42,143 nt of DNA from DATMQA01 sp035566895 (GCA_035566895.1 DATMQA010000138.1:1-42143), one strand, 5' to 3'. Counted from the stretch's first letter, positions 24,351 to 32,848 are shown. The notes: generated by a model from the letters alone, not told the origin. A program made the numbers and translations.

Positions 24351-25496
24351 ATGTTGAAGACAGTTAGACAGGACATTTCAGTAGCGAGCGAGAACTCGAC
24401 GGAGTTGGCTGCCCGACCCTCTGGCCGCTCCCGGTTAGGCCGGCGGTCGTTCCTTAAGCGGCTGGGCATTGGAGGGACAGCACTCGTGCCGGCGGCGGGT
24501 TGGCTCGCCACCTCCGCGCAAACCAGGGCCGACGGCAATGGTCGCCTGACTCGAGGAGATGTTGCCATTCTGCGCTTTTTAGCGGCGGCGGAGATTATTG
24601 AAACAGACCTTTGGCAGCAATACACCGAAATCGCGTTGGGCAACCTGCCTTTTCTGCAGGCCCTCCAGGCGCTCGACGGTGATATGCCCACCTATGTAAA
24701 CCAAAACACCCGGGACGAACGGAGCCACGCCGGTTTCATCAACGCTTACCTGATGTCAAAGGGGCATCAGCCCGTAAGCCTGGAAATGTTCCGCAGACTG
24801 CCAAGCAGCCAGGCAACCGGCTCAAACAAAGGCGCTAACCGGTTGACTAATCTGATGAATCTGACAGTAGATACGAGTTGGTTCAATCGTTACCGTTTCC
24901 CCGGCAACCCCGATTTTGGTGACACCTTTCCGCAGATTGTCGATTTGGTGAACGTGCCGACCATACCGAATGGTGATCTTCCCATCGGCGGAGACGACAT
25001 CCAGGTCATCGCGAATGCGGCCGGTTTCCATTTCGCCACGATCGAGCAGGGCGGCTCGAGCCTTTACGACTCATTCCTTCCCAAAGCTACGAGTCCCGAA
25101 GTGATCAGAATCGTCGCGGCCATCGGCGGCACAGAAGTTATGCACTTCGAGCTCTGGCAGGACAAAGCCGGCAACGCCCCCGCGGTGCCAGGACGGTTCC
25201 CGCAACTCCCAGTGGCGCCTAACAACGCCAGTGGTATGACGTTTTTCCCGGGGGACGGTACCGATCCCTCGCAACCGAACTTCACCAACCAGGTCATGCC
25301 TGCGCCCTGCAAGTTCATCAGCACGGACCTGCCGCTCTGCTCGGTCATCCGTCCGACCCTCACGGCCAACGCCGGGGCAACAGCCGCTGCCACAGGTTTG
25401 ACCAACTCAGGGCTTTTCGCAGGACAAGACCAAGAGTTCTTCAGCACCCTTTTCGAGCTGGCTGAGGAGGCGGACGAGGCCCAGCGCGGTTCCTGA
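24351..25496 (+). CDS. Tat-exported ferritin-like domain protein
   Basis: The ATG at 24351 gives 381 residues. A twin-arginine signal is clear: RRSFLKRLGIGG, then a mild hydrophobic stretch with an AQTRA-like end. The mature protein has two ExxH-type sites of a ferritin-like four-helix bundle: AAEIIETDLWQQY and DERSHAGF in the first helix pair, TIEQGGSS and TEVMHFELW in the second. This supports a di-metal centre, with folding before export through Tat. It resembles the plant-desiccation-related/ferritin-like family of soil bacteria rather than iron-storage ferritin. The role could be oxidative or desiccation protection, which is inference. It is divergent from the TPR gene and stands alone. 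Confidence 0.83.
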   Translation: MLKTVRQDISVASENSTELAARPSGRSRLGRRSFLKRLGIGGTALVPAAGWLATSAQTRADGNGRLTRGDVAILRFLAAAEIIETDLWQQYTEIALGNLPFLQALQALDGDMPTYVNQNTRDERSHAGFINAYLMSKGHQPVSLEMFRRLPSSQATGSNKGANRLTNLMNLTVDTSWFNRYRFPGNPDFGDTFPQIVDLVNVPTIPNGDLPIGGDDIQVIANAAGFHFATIEQGGSSLYDSFLPKATSPEVIRIVAAIGGTEVMHFELWQDKAGNAPAVPGRFPQLPVAPNNASGMTFFPGDGTDPSQPNFTNQVMPAPCKFISTDLPLCSVIRPTLTANAGATAAATGLTNSGLFAGQDQEFFSTLFELAEEADEAQRGS

Positions 25497-25616
25497 CGGG
25501 GAACGACTCGCGCTGTTCGATTCGGGCGGGGCGGTTTGAGTTGGAGTTCACGGCTCGGCGTGCCGACTCAACCGCCCCCGCCCTTCTCGGACAACGGAGT
25601 AATCGAGTATAGCAGC

Positions 25617-25696
25617 GGATTAATGGATTTGGTGGATTATTATGGACTACTCGCGTTAGGTACCATTAATCCAATAATCCACTCATCCATCAATCC
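25617..25696. repeat. Imperfect hairpin-forming inverted repeat upstream of the dienelactone hydrolase gene
   Basis: The left arm near 25617-25648 (GGATTAATGG and GGTGGATTATT) pairs with the right arm near 25661-25696 (ATTAATCC and AATAATCCACTCATCC). The loop is about 12-16 bases (ACTACTCGCG). The arms match imperfectly over about 25-30 bases. The T/G-rich arm comes first, the reverse of the Bat-operon elements. Confidence 0.65.
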
Positions 25697-25771
25697 CTTC
25701 CTCGCGGTCTTCGTTTGGCCCTTTCCAAAATCCGGATTTGCGCTAGATTGGGCAAAACCCAGGATGAAAAA

Positions 25772-26572
25772 ATGAAGAACTTCTTCGCGCTGTTCGTCGC
25801 CATCTTACTGACTGGCCTATCCGCTTCCGCCCAGGATTGGGCGAAGGCTCGTCTCGAAAAATCCCCACGCCACCTCGAATGGGTCAAGGTCAAGAATGGC
25901 GCCCGCGAGGTTAACTGTTTCGTCGCGTATCCCGAGGTGAAGGAGAAAGCCCCCGCCGTCTTGCTGATCCACGAGATCTTTGGGCTCACGGACTGGGTCC
26001 GCAGCCTGGCGGACCAACTCGCGGAGGCGGGTTACGTCGCGATCGCGCCGGACTTGCTTTCCGGCACTGCTCCAGGCGGCGGCGGCACCGCCGAGCTTGG
26101 CGGTGGCGATGCCGTGCGTAAAGCAATCTCTTCCCTTCCACCTGAGCAAATCACCGCAGACCTGAATGCGGTGGCTGACTACGTGGCGAAACTGCCTGCG
26201 TGTAGCGGAAAAGTGACCGTGGCCGGCTTTTGTTGGGGCGGGGGGCAGAGTTTCCGCTTCGCCACGAATCGTAGGGATCTCACCGCAGCGTTGGTGTTCT
26301 ACGGCACGGGACCTAATGCAGAGAAGGACCTGGCTCGTATCCAATGCTCCGTTTACGGTTTTTATGGCGGCAATGACGCGCGCGTCACCGCCACGGTTCC
26401 GCAGACTCAAGAGTTGATGAAGAAAGCCGGGAAGACCTACCAGCCTGCCATCTACGATGGCGCCGGGCATGGTTTCATGCGGGCGGGTGAAGCGCCCGAT
26501 GCCAAAGAGCCCGATAAGAGAGCCAGAGATGCCGCTTGGAAGCGGTGTATGGAAATCCTGAAAGCGCAGTAA
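25772..26572 (+). CDS. Secreted dienelactone hydrolase family protein
   Basis: The ATG at 25772 gives 266 residues with a signal peptide (MKNFFALFVAILLTGLSASAQ). The frame extends 19 residues upstream without support. The alpha/beta hydrolase triad is the dienelactone type: Cys in GFCWGGGQ, Asp in YGGNDARV and His in GAGHGFMR. LLIHEIFGLTDWVR holds the oxyanion strand and the conserved Glu that activates the Cys. Cytoplasmic members open dienelactones in chlorocatechol breakdown. Exported ones like this have uncertain esterase substrates. It stands alone. Confidence 0.9.
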   Translation: MKNFFALFVAILLTGLSASAQDWAKARLEKSPRHLEWVKVKNGAREVNCFVAYPEVKEKAPAVLLIHEIFGLTDWVRSLADQLAEAGYVAIAPDLLSGTAPGGGGTAELGGGDAVRKAISSLPPEQITADLNAVADYVAKLPACSGKVTVAGFCWGGGQSFRFATNRRDLTAALVFYGTGPNAEKDLARIQCSVYGFYGGNDARVTATVPQTQELMKKAGKTYQPAIYDGAGHGFMRAGEAPDAKEPDKRARDAAWKRCMEILKAQ

Positions 26573-26683
26573 GCTCCCCCACCTATCCAGGGGCGGTGGC
26601 TTGCTCCGGCACGCGAGTTTGCGTCGTCTCCTTCTGCCCATCTTGGTTTTGGTGTCTCTTTCGGTCCTGCCTTTCCGGGCCCA

Positions 26684-26725
26684 TGGGGGTTTGACCCCAT
26701 AACTTGGGGGTTTGACCCCATAACT
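26684..26725. repeat. Perfect tandem 21-bp repeat, two copies, each with an internal palindrome
   Basis: Two identical 21-mers, 26684-26704 and 26705-26725. Each contains GGGG-TTTGA-CCCC, so each could form a small hairpin or bind a dimer. The array is 104 bp downstream of the dienelactone hydrolase stop and about 125 bp before the kinase gene. The remainder of the 26573-26849 gap shows no gene. Confidence 0.85.
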
Positions 26726-26849
26726 TTTTGTGGGCACTTGCTCAAAGTAAAGACTTGCAGGCCAAATCATCTGGGGCGATTGGTTTAGAAGAGTATTCAA
26801 TAAAGAAAGAACAATGCGGGATGGATTTCAGCGTTGAAACTATAACCCG

Positions 26850-28181
26850 ATGAATGCCACCCAGAAAGCGTCCAGCGGACCACGCCGCCCTCTACGCGTG
26901 TTGCTGGTGGAGGACTCCCAGGCCGACGCCATCCTGCTGGCCCGGGCCTTGGAACGCGGTGGCTTCGCGCCCACGTACGAACGGGTCGATACCGCTGTCG
27001 CCATGGAAACGGCTTTAAACAAGCAATCCTGGGACTTGATTCTATGCGATCATGCGATGCCGCAATTTAGTGCGCCCGCGGCGCTGGAATTGTTGAAAAA
27101 GCACGAAATGGATGTGCCGTTCATTATTGTGTCGGGTTATATCGAGGAGGAGACGGCGGTGGCAGCGATGAAGGCGGGGGCGCATGACTATATCATGAAG
27201 GACCACCTGGCGCGGCTGGTGCCGGCGGTCGAGCGCGAATTGCGTGAAGCTGCTGTGCGCCGCGCCCGCGAGAAATCCGAAGCGGAACTGCTGTGCGCCC
27301 GCGAAGAGTTGGAACTGCGGGTGGAAAAGCGAACGGCCGACCTCCGCGCCGCCAATCTGAAACTGGAAAATGTCATCGAGGAACGCAAGCGGCTGGAGAA
27401 CGAGTTGCTCGAAATCGCCGAGAATGAGCGGCGGCAGATTGGGTTCGATTTGCATGATGATCTGGGCCAGAAGCTCAGCGGCGGTTCCATGATGATCAAA
27501 GCGCTTGAACAACGGCTCGCCGCCGAACAGCACCCCTGCCTCGCGGATGCGCAGAGGATTCACGGTTTGATGGAAGAAATCATTTGCCACACGCACAACC
27601 TCGCTCACCAGTTCAGTTCCCTCGATATGAAGGGAGACGACCTGCCTGGCGTGCTCAAGGGGCTGGCGGCTAATGTGAAGAGAATGTTCGAAATCTCTTG
27701 CGGGTTTAGTATGAAAGGAATTTCGCCTGAGTTGCAGCCGCACACGATCGTCCAGCTCTATAAGATCGCCCAGGAGGCCGTCAGCAACGCCATCAAACAT
27801 GGCAAAGCAGCCTCCGTGGCGATTGGACTCAATCAGCACGACGATTGTCTCATTATGACTATCAAAAATGATGGGCTGCCTTTCGCTCAACCCGCTGCCA
27901 AAAATCGCATGGGGCTCCGCATCATGAATTACCGGGCTAACACCATTGGCGCAACGCTGGGAATCAAGCCCTTGAATAAGAACGGCACCTTGGTGACCTG
28001 CGCCTTGCCGATCAGGCTTCCAGCCAAAGCGCTCGCGCCACACTCTCCGCCGAATACCGAGTCGGGTACCGTCCCTCCCGAACCAGCCTTCTCGGCAAAG
28101 AACCGCCGCGCGCGCTCGGCCGCGCCCGCACAATCTTGTAGCTCTGATAACCACGAAGCTCAAGCCAGTCACGCCCTTTAA
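26850..28181 (+). CDS. Response regulator receiver fused to NarX/DesK-type histidine kinase
   Basis: A 443-residue soluble protein. An N-terminal receiver domain has acidic pocket VEDSQ (about 20-24), phospho-acceptor Asp67 (LILCDHAMP) and Lys117. A coiled coil follows (about 140-190). The HisKA_3 dimerisation helix is ERRQIGFDLHDDLGQKL with His202. The HATPase has IAQEAVSNAIKHG and NRMGLRIMNYRA. The last 45 residues (PPNTESGTV... onward) look disordered. The order, receiver first, suggests it takes a phosphate from another kinase or is a self-contained switch. No NarL-type DNA-binding partner lies beside it. Confidence 0.9.
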   Translation: MNATQKASSGPRRPLRVLLVEDSQADAILLARALERGGFAPTYERVDTAVAMETALNKQSWDLILCDHAMPQFSAPAALELLKKHEMDVPFIIVSGYIEEETAVAAMKAGAHDYIMKDHLARLVPAVERELREAAVRRAREKSEAELLCAREELELRVEKRTADLRAANLKLENVIEERKRLENELLEIAENERRQIGFDLHDDLGQKLSGGSMMIKALEQRLAAEQHPCLADAQRIHGLMEEIICHTHNLAHQFSSLDMKGDDLPGVLKGLAANVKRMFEISCGFSMKGISPELQPHTIVQLYKIAQEAVSNAIKHGKAASVAIGLNQHDDCLIMTIKNDGLPFAQPAAKNRMGLRIMNYRANTIGATLGIKPLNKNGTLVTCALPIRLPAKALAPHSPPNTESGTVPPEPAFSAKNRRARSAAPAQSCSSDNHEAQASHAL

Positions 28182-28270
28182 GCCCGCCGGGCCCCCTCGG
28201 AAGACAAGATTCGCTTGGAACCACTTTTGCCTCGCCTCGGGAGGCAATGTTCCACCAAGCTGGCAGTAGC

Positions 28271-29557
28271 ATGGAAACCGCCAATGCCAAGCTGCCCGTG
28301 TCGGGTGCGGAAGCAACTCACCTGCGCCAAATCTCCTCCCTCCAATGGCGGTCGGGACTTGCTGCCTGGCTCGGCTGGACGTTCGACGGGCTGGACATGC
28401 ACCTCTATACCCTGGTGGCCACCCCATTTGTCGCGCAGTTGCTCGGCGGGTTGAACACAAAAGACCCTAGTGTCGGGCGATACAGTTCGATTATTCAGGG
28501 TGGATTTCTGCTGGGCTGGGCCTTGGGCGGAGGGTTCTTTGGGCGTATCGGGGATCGGCTCGGCCGCGCGCGGGCCCTGAGCCTTACGGTCCTCACGTAC
28601 GCGGCCTTCACCGGTTTATCATTTTTTGCGCACGCCTGGTGGCATTTGCTGATATTCCGGTTCCTGGCCGCCCTGGGCATTGGAGGCGAATGGGCGATCG
28701 GGGCGTCGCTCCTGTCGGAGACCTGGCCTCGGCAGTGGCGGCCCTGGATAGCGGCCGTCCTGCAGAGCGGGGTGAACGTCGGCATCCTGGTCGCCGTTCT
28801 GGCCAACCATATCCTTGCCAAGGCGCCACCCCAGTACCTTTTCCTGGTGGGCATTTTGCCCGCCTTGCTGGTGCTCTGGATTCGCCGCGCCGTGCCCGAG
28901 CCGGAAGAGTGGTGCTTGGCAAAGGCCCAAGCTCACAACCATGAGCCCGGTGTGCGCGAACTGTTCGGCCCTGAGGTGCGGCGGATCACTCTCTCGGTGG
29001 TGTTGGTCTGTGCCATCTCATTAACCGCGCATTGGGCCTTTATGTTCTGGTATCCCCAACACCTGCGCAACTTGCCCGAGGTTTTAAATTGGAGCGACGC
29101 GCAAAAGAATCGGTTGGTGGATGCCGGGATGTTTCTGGTCATAGGCTCTTCCATTCTGGGCAATTTCTTCGCCGGCTGGGTGTCGCGGTCCATCGGGTAT
29201 CGGGTGACGATTGCGTCCATTTTCCTGCTTTATTTTTGCGCCATGTTCGGCGCCTATTATTTGGCACGGAATCATCAGGCTCTGCTCGCTTGGTTTCCGC
29301 TGATCGGCTTTTGCCAGGGCGCCTTCGCGCTCTTCACCATGTATCTGCCGCCGCTCTTCCCAACTTTGCTCCGCACCACGGGCGCGGGTTTCTGTTATAA
29401 TATCGGGCGCATCACCGCCGCGTTCGGCACCGTCTTCTTCGGGCTGTTCTCCAAGGTGGGTGACCATCGCGCTGCGTTATTCTATGCGGGGTTCCTGTTC
29501 CTCCCGGCCGCCTTTACCGCCCTCTTCCTGCCACTCCCTCGAGACTCGGGATCCTAA
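28271..29557 (+). CDS. MFS transporter, metabolite:H+ symporter-like
   Basis: Starts at the ATG at 28271 (METANAK) or 28247. Neither has a well-spaced ribosome site, since GGAGG is only two bases from 28247. The product is 428 residues with about 12 helices. The MFS signature loops are GRIGDRLGRARAL between helices 2 and 3 and GWVSRSIGYRVT in the C-half. GWTFDGLDMHLYT in the first helix and RFLAALGIGGEWAIG in helix 4 resemble the aromatic-acid/sialate symporter groups. The substrate cannot be assigned. The phosphopantetheinyl transferase gene starts 17 bp after its stop, so the two probably form an operon. Confidence 0.85.
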   Translation: METANAKLPVSGAEATHLRQISSLQWRSGLAAWLGWTFDGLDMHLYTLVATPFVAQLLGGLNTKDPSVGRYSSIIQGGFLLGWALGGGFFGRIGDRLGRARALSLTVLTYAAFTGLSFFAHAWWHLLIFRFLAALGIGGEWAIGASLLSETWPRQWRPWIAAVLQSGVNVGILVAVLANHILAKAPPQYLFLVGILPALLVLWIRRAVPEPEEWCLAKAQAHNHEPGVRELFGPEVRRITLSVVLVCAISLTAHWAFMFWYPQHLRNLPEVLNWSDAQKNRLVDAGMFLVIGSSILGNFFAGWVSRSIGYRVTIASIFLLYFCAMFGAYYLARNHQALLAWFPLIGFCQGAFALFTMYLPPLFPTLLRTTGAGFCYNIGRITAAFGTVFFGLFSKVGDHRAALFYAGFLFLPAAFTALFLPLPRDSGS

Positions 29558-29560
29558 CCC

Positions 29561-29565
29561 GGAGG
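29561..29565 (+). promoter_or_regulatory. Shine-Dalgarno GGAGG deciding a GTG start
   Basis: GGAGG with eight bases to GTG at 29574. It rules against the long upstream frame (from 29460) that would overlap the transporter. Confidence 0.7.
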
Positions 29566-29573
29566 AACATCTG

Positions 29574-30344
29574 GTGACGAGCCCTCAGGACGAATTGGAG
29601 ATAACGCCCGGCTGGCCGCCTCCCCCGAAGCACTGGTCCTTGCGGGAGAACGAACTGCATGTCTGGGCTGCGTCGCTGGATGTCAACGATGCTCAGTTAA
29701 ACAGATTTGCGGTAAACCTTTCTTCGCTCGAGGCCGGGCGCGCCTCCCGCTTCCATTTCCCGCGGCATCGGGACCGCTTTATTGCCGGACGCGGTTTTTT
29801 GCGCGCCGTCCTGGGCCACTACCTTCGAACTGAGCCAGGAACCTTGGAATTCTCCTATGGCGCTCAAGGCAAGCCCGCGTTGGCAGGAGTCCACGCCCGG
29901 AACGGGCTCCACTTCAACCTGGCTCATTCGGAGGATCTGGTTTTGCTTGCGGTAACACACGCGAACAGCGTCGGCGTCGATGTCGAGCGCGTCCGAACCC
30001 TGCGGGACCCCGAGGAACTTGTGGCGCGCTTTTTTTCCCCGCGCGAGAGCGCCGCCTTTCGAAAAGTTTCGCCGGACCGGAAGCCCGCCGCGTTTTTCAA
30101 TCTCTGGACGCGCAAGGAATCCTGGCTCAAAGCGACGGGTGAGGGCATCGGCGGCTCACTCCATCTTGTGGAGGTGTCCTTTCTTCCGGGTGAACCGGCC
30201 CGCTTTCTCAACCTGCCCGTACCCGTGACGGAAAAGAAATCCTGGGCCTTGTACGACTTGAGGCCGGCCCACGGTTTTGTCGGTGCTCTGGCAATCGCAG
30301 CGACTGACGTGCGGCTTCAGTGCTGGCGCTGGGGGGGCGGCTGA
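29574..30344 (+). CDS. 4'-phosphopantetheinyl transferase, Sfp type
   Basis: A 256-residue protein from the GTG at 29574. Sfp-type length and motifs are present: GKPAL and NLAHSEDLVLLAV in the first half, the Mg-binding GVDVERV, and FFNLWTRKESWLKATGEG in the second half. It transfers phosphopantetheine from CoA to a serine of carrier proteins. Sfp-type enzymes usually serve secondary-metabolite synthases. No polyketide or peptide synthase or carrier protein lies in this window, so its target is elsewhere. It follows the MFS gene closely. Confidence 0.93.
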   Translation: MTSPQDELEITPGWPPPPKHWSLRENELHVWAASLDVNDAQLNRFAVNLSSLEAGRASRFHFPRHRDRFIAGRGFLRAVLGHYLRTEPGTLEFSYGAQGKPALAGVHARNGLHFNLAHSEDLVLLAVTHANSVGVDVERVRTLRDPEELVARFFSPRESAAFRKVSPDRKPAAFFNLWTRKESWLKATGEGIGGSLHLVEVSFLPGEPARFLNLPVPVTEKKSWALYDLRPAHGFVGALAIAATDVRLQCWRWGGG

Positions 30345-30403
30345 TACGGCATGACTGTCTTGTGCACCTCCACGAAAGCGCCAGCAGGAAGCAGACCTTA
30401 CTC

Positions 30404-30480
30404 TTTCACGCCTTACGTTTCACGTTTCACGTTTTACGTTTCACGTTTCACGTTTCACGTTTCACGTTTCACGTTTCACG
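30404..30480. repeat. Tandem heptamer array, TTTCACG x 11
   Basis: Eleven contiguous period-7 units, nine exact TTTCACG plus CCTTACG and TTTTACG. It lies between the convergent stops of the phosphopantetheinyl transferase and the sigma-54 regulator, ending nine bases from the latter. It shares its unit with 12865-12920. Confidence 0.95.
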
Positions 30481-30489
30481 CGTTCACGC

Positions 30490-31863
30490 TCATCCCTCAT
30501 TCCCCTCGAGCAATCCGTACTCCTTTAGTTTGTATTGTAACGCGCGACGGCTAATGCCGAGGGTTTTGGCGGCTTCCTCGCGGTTGCTAGTGACGTGGGT
30601 CAGGGTTTGGCGGATCAGCATTTTTTCGACTTCTGCCAGGGGGGTGCCGGGCCGGACGTTGAAAGTCGTCGTGCGGCGGTCGTAATCGCGCAGAAAATCC
30701 GGCAGATGCAGCACATCGACCACCGGCTCGCGGCACGTGATGACCAAACGCTCAACGACGTTGCGCAATTGTCGGACATTGCCGGGCCAGGGAAAACGCT
30801 GGCACAATTGCAACGCTTCGGCCGACATGCGCTTCCGCCGGCGTTTGTGCTTGGCAGTAAAATGCTCGAAGAAACGTTCGATCAAAAGCGGGATGTCTTC
30901 GCCCCGCTCGCGCAACGGTGGCATGACAATCGGGACAATTTGCAGACGATAGAAAAGATCCTCGCGGAATTTCCCTTCCTTGACCGCCTCCTGCAGCTTC
31001 TTATTGGTCGCCGCGATGACCCGGACGTTGACCCGCATCAATTCGGCGCCGCCCACCATCCGAAAAGCGCCATCCTCCAGCACGCGCAACAGGTCGCCCT
31101 GGCCTTTCGGTGAGAGATCGCCGATTTCATCCAAAAACAAAGTGCCGCCATCGGCAAGCTGGAAACGGCCCGGTTTATTGGCAACCGCACCAGTGAAGGC
31201 GCCTTTGACGTGGCCGAACAACTCGGCTTCGAGCAGTTGCTCAGCCAGCGCGGCACAATTGACCGAAATGAAAGGCCGGTCGCGGCGGGGGCTTTGCTGA
31301 TGAATCGAGCGCGCGACAATTTCCTTGCCGGTGCCGCTTTCGCCTTCCAGAAGCACGGTGACGTCGCTGTTCGCAACCTCCTCAACCAGGCGGCCGACGG
31401 CTCGCATGGCTTCGCTGTTGCCGACTAGCAGGCTCGGCTCCGTTCGAGTCTGCAGTCGCAGCCGCAATTCGTTGTTTTCGGCAACCAGCGCTTGGAATTC
31501 CAGGGCTTTCTCCACCAGGACCCGGAGCCGCTTCATATCGAGTGGTTTGGCCAAATAATCGTAGGCGCCCTGCTTCATTGCCTGAACGGCATTTTCGACC
31601 GTGCCATAGGCCGTCATCAGAATGAAAAGCGTGTCGCGATGAAACGCGCGCACCTGCTCGAGCAATTCCAGCCCTCCCATGCCGGGCATTTTGATATCGG
31701 AAATGACCAGGTTATACAGTCGTTCCCGGGCAAATTTGAGCGCCGCAGGTGCATCACTGACCGCATCGACCAGATAACCCTCGCGGCGGAGTGCTTCCTG
31801 GATGCCGGCGCATAGCCCCTGCTCGTCATCCACCACCAGGATTTTGACTTTTGATTTGTCCAC
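30490..31863 (-). CDS. Sigma-54-dependent response regulator, NtrC family
   Basis: A 457-residue protein with three domains. The receiver has VDDE at 11-14, phospho-acceptor Asp56 (LVISDIKMPG) and Lys106. The AAA+ domain has Walker A GESGTGKE (174-181), GAFTGA (221-226) for contact with sigma-54, Walker B TLFLDEIGDL and arginine fingers in FREDLFYRL. The C-terminus is a Fis-type helix-turn-helix (EEAAKTLGISRRALQYKLKEYGL). It activates sigma-54 RNA polymerase when phosphorylated, most likely by the kinase at 32014-32751 encoded just upstream on the same strand. The targets are unknown. Confidence 0.95.
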   Translation of the reverse strand: MDKSKVKILVVDDEQGLCAGIQEALRREGYLVDAVSDAPAALKFARERLYNLVISDIKMPGMGGLELLEQVRAFHRDTLFILMTAYGTVENAVQAMKQGAYDYLAKPLDMKRLRVLVEKALEFQALVAENNELRLRLQTRTEPSLLVGNSEAMRAVGRLVEEVANSDVTVLLEGESGTGKEIVARSIHQQSPRRDRPFISVNCAALAEQLLEAELFGHVKGAFTGAVANKPGRFQLADGGTLFLDEIGDLSPKGQGDLLRVLEDGAFRMVGGAELMRVNVRVIAATNKKLQEAVKEGKFREDLFYRLQIVPIVMPPLRERGEDIPLLIERFFEHFTAKHKRRRKRMSAEALQLCQRFPWPGNVRQLRNVVERLVITCREPVVDVLHLPDFLRDYDRRTTTFNVRPGTPLAEVEKMLIRQTLTHVTSNREEAAKTLGISRRALQYKLKEYGLLEGNEG

Positions 31864-31950
31864 GTTCGTGACTCGTCTTCGGTAAGCACTAATGGGTGCC
31901 CGGTTTCAGCGGGTCCTGCTCGCAACCCCGCCCCCATTCAACCTATTTAA

Positions 31951-32006
31951 ACCCATTTACCCATTTAACCCTGTAACCTTGTAACCTTGTAACCATTTAA
32001 CCCAAT
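31951..32006. repeat. Degenerate octamer array (AACCNTGT/AACCATTT), 7 units
   Basis: Seven period-8 units, two of them exact AACCTTGT copies, in the 150-bp gap between the kinase and regulator genes. The region on either side is similarly A/C/T-rich. Confidence 0.75.
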
Positions 32007-32013
32007 TGACCAT

Positions 32014-32751
32014 TCAACCACGCCCCTTGAGTGGCAGGAGCATCGTAAAGACTGCCCCCCGGCCGCCGGCATTTTGGGCGCGCAGGCTGCCGCCGTGTGC
32101 GGTTACAATTTGTTGGGCAATCCACAGACCCATGCCATTACCTTCGGGTTTGGTCGTGAAATAAGGCTCGAAGATGGAAGCGAGTTTCTCCGGGGGAATC
32201 CCGGGTCCATCGTCGCGCACCTCCAGTGAAATGCTCCCTTCCGAGAGGCATGCGCTCACCTGGATGCGCCCGTTGCGTTCAACCGCCTGCAAGGCGTTGA
32301 TCAGCAGGTTGAGAAGCGCTTGGGTCAGGCGCACCGGATCGGCGGCAAACTGCGGCAGGCCCCCTTGCAGGTGGGTTAGGATTTGAATCTCACGCGAGGC
32401 CGCTTCCGGCCGAAGCAACTCGCAGACGTGATGGACAATCTTGCTGAGCTCAACCGCCTCGAGGTCCAACGCTGAAGGGCGGGTCAGCCGAAGAAAATTT
32501 TCGACTATGGTTTTGAGCCGGTGCAATTCGCCGTGAATGACTTCCAGGCGCGGGGTCAACTGCTCTCGGGTGGCCGGAGCCAGTGTGTTGAGGTCCTCCT
32601 CCAGCAGTTGCACGTGGATGTCAAGCGAGCTAAGCGGGTTGCGGATTTCGTGAGCCAGGCGGCCCATCAGGCGCTCCAATAAATTGCGTTTTTCCGCCAG
32701 CGCCGGTTGCGTTGTGTCCTGCCCGAGGGCGTGGGCCAAAATTGTTTCCAC
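32014..32751 (-). CDS. Soluble histidine kinase, NtrB-like core only
   Basis: A 245-residue protein made of little more than a HisKA helix pair and an HATPase domain. The H-box is RLAHEIRNPLSSL with His34. The N-box is LLNLLINALQAV, the G1 box is VRDDGPGIPPEKL, the F-box is FEPYFTTKPEG, and the G2 box is NGMGLWIA. There is no membrane helix and no PAS or GAF sensor, so the signal must come through another protein or the short N-terminus. It is followed on the same strand, after 150 bp, by the NtrC-type regulator, its likely partner. Confidence 0.93.
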   Translation of the reverse strand: METILAHALGQDTTQPALAEKRNLLERLMGRLAHEIRNPLSSLDIHVQLLEEDLNTLAPATREQLTPRLEVIHGELHRLKTIVENFLRLTRPSALDLEAVELSKIVHHVCELLRPEAASREIQILTHLQGGLPQFAADPVRLTQALLNLLINALQAVERNGRIQVSACLSEGSISLEVRDDGPGIPPEKLASIFEPYFTTKPEGNGMGLWIAQQIVTAHGGSLRAQNAGGRGAVFTMLLPLKGRG

Positions 32752-32848
32752 TGCCGGGAATCATAAGGTCGGAGGTGGCGGTTGCCAATATTTCAATTGG
32801 TACCGAAAGACCTCCTAACCGTGCTCCCGCAAATTTGCAATTACGCTC

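Noticed and set aside
25817..26800. 327-codon minus-strand frame
   Set aside because: Antisense to the dienelactone hydrolase, which has its catalytic triad. The antisense frame has no known features.
27042..28460. 472-codon minus-strand frame
   Set aside because: Opposite the receiver-kinase, whose motifs are complete. No recognisable fold in the antisense product.
30404..30480. CRISPR array
   Set aside because: Contiguous 7-bp units with no spacers and no cas genes.
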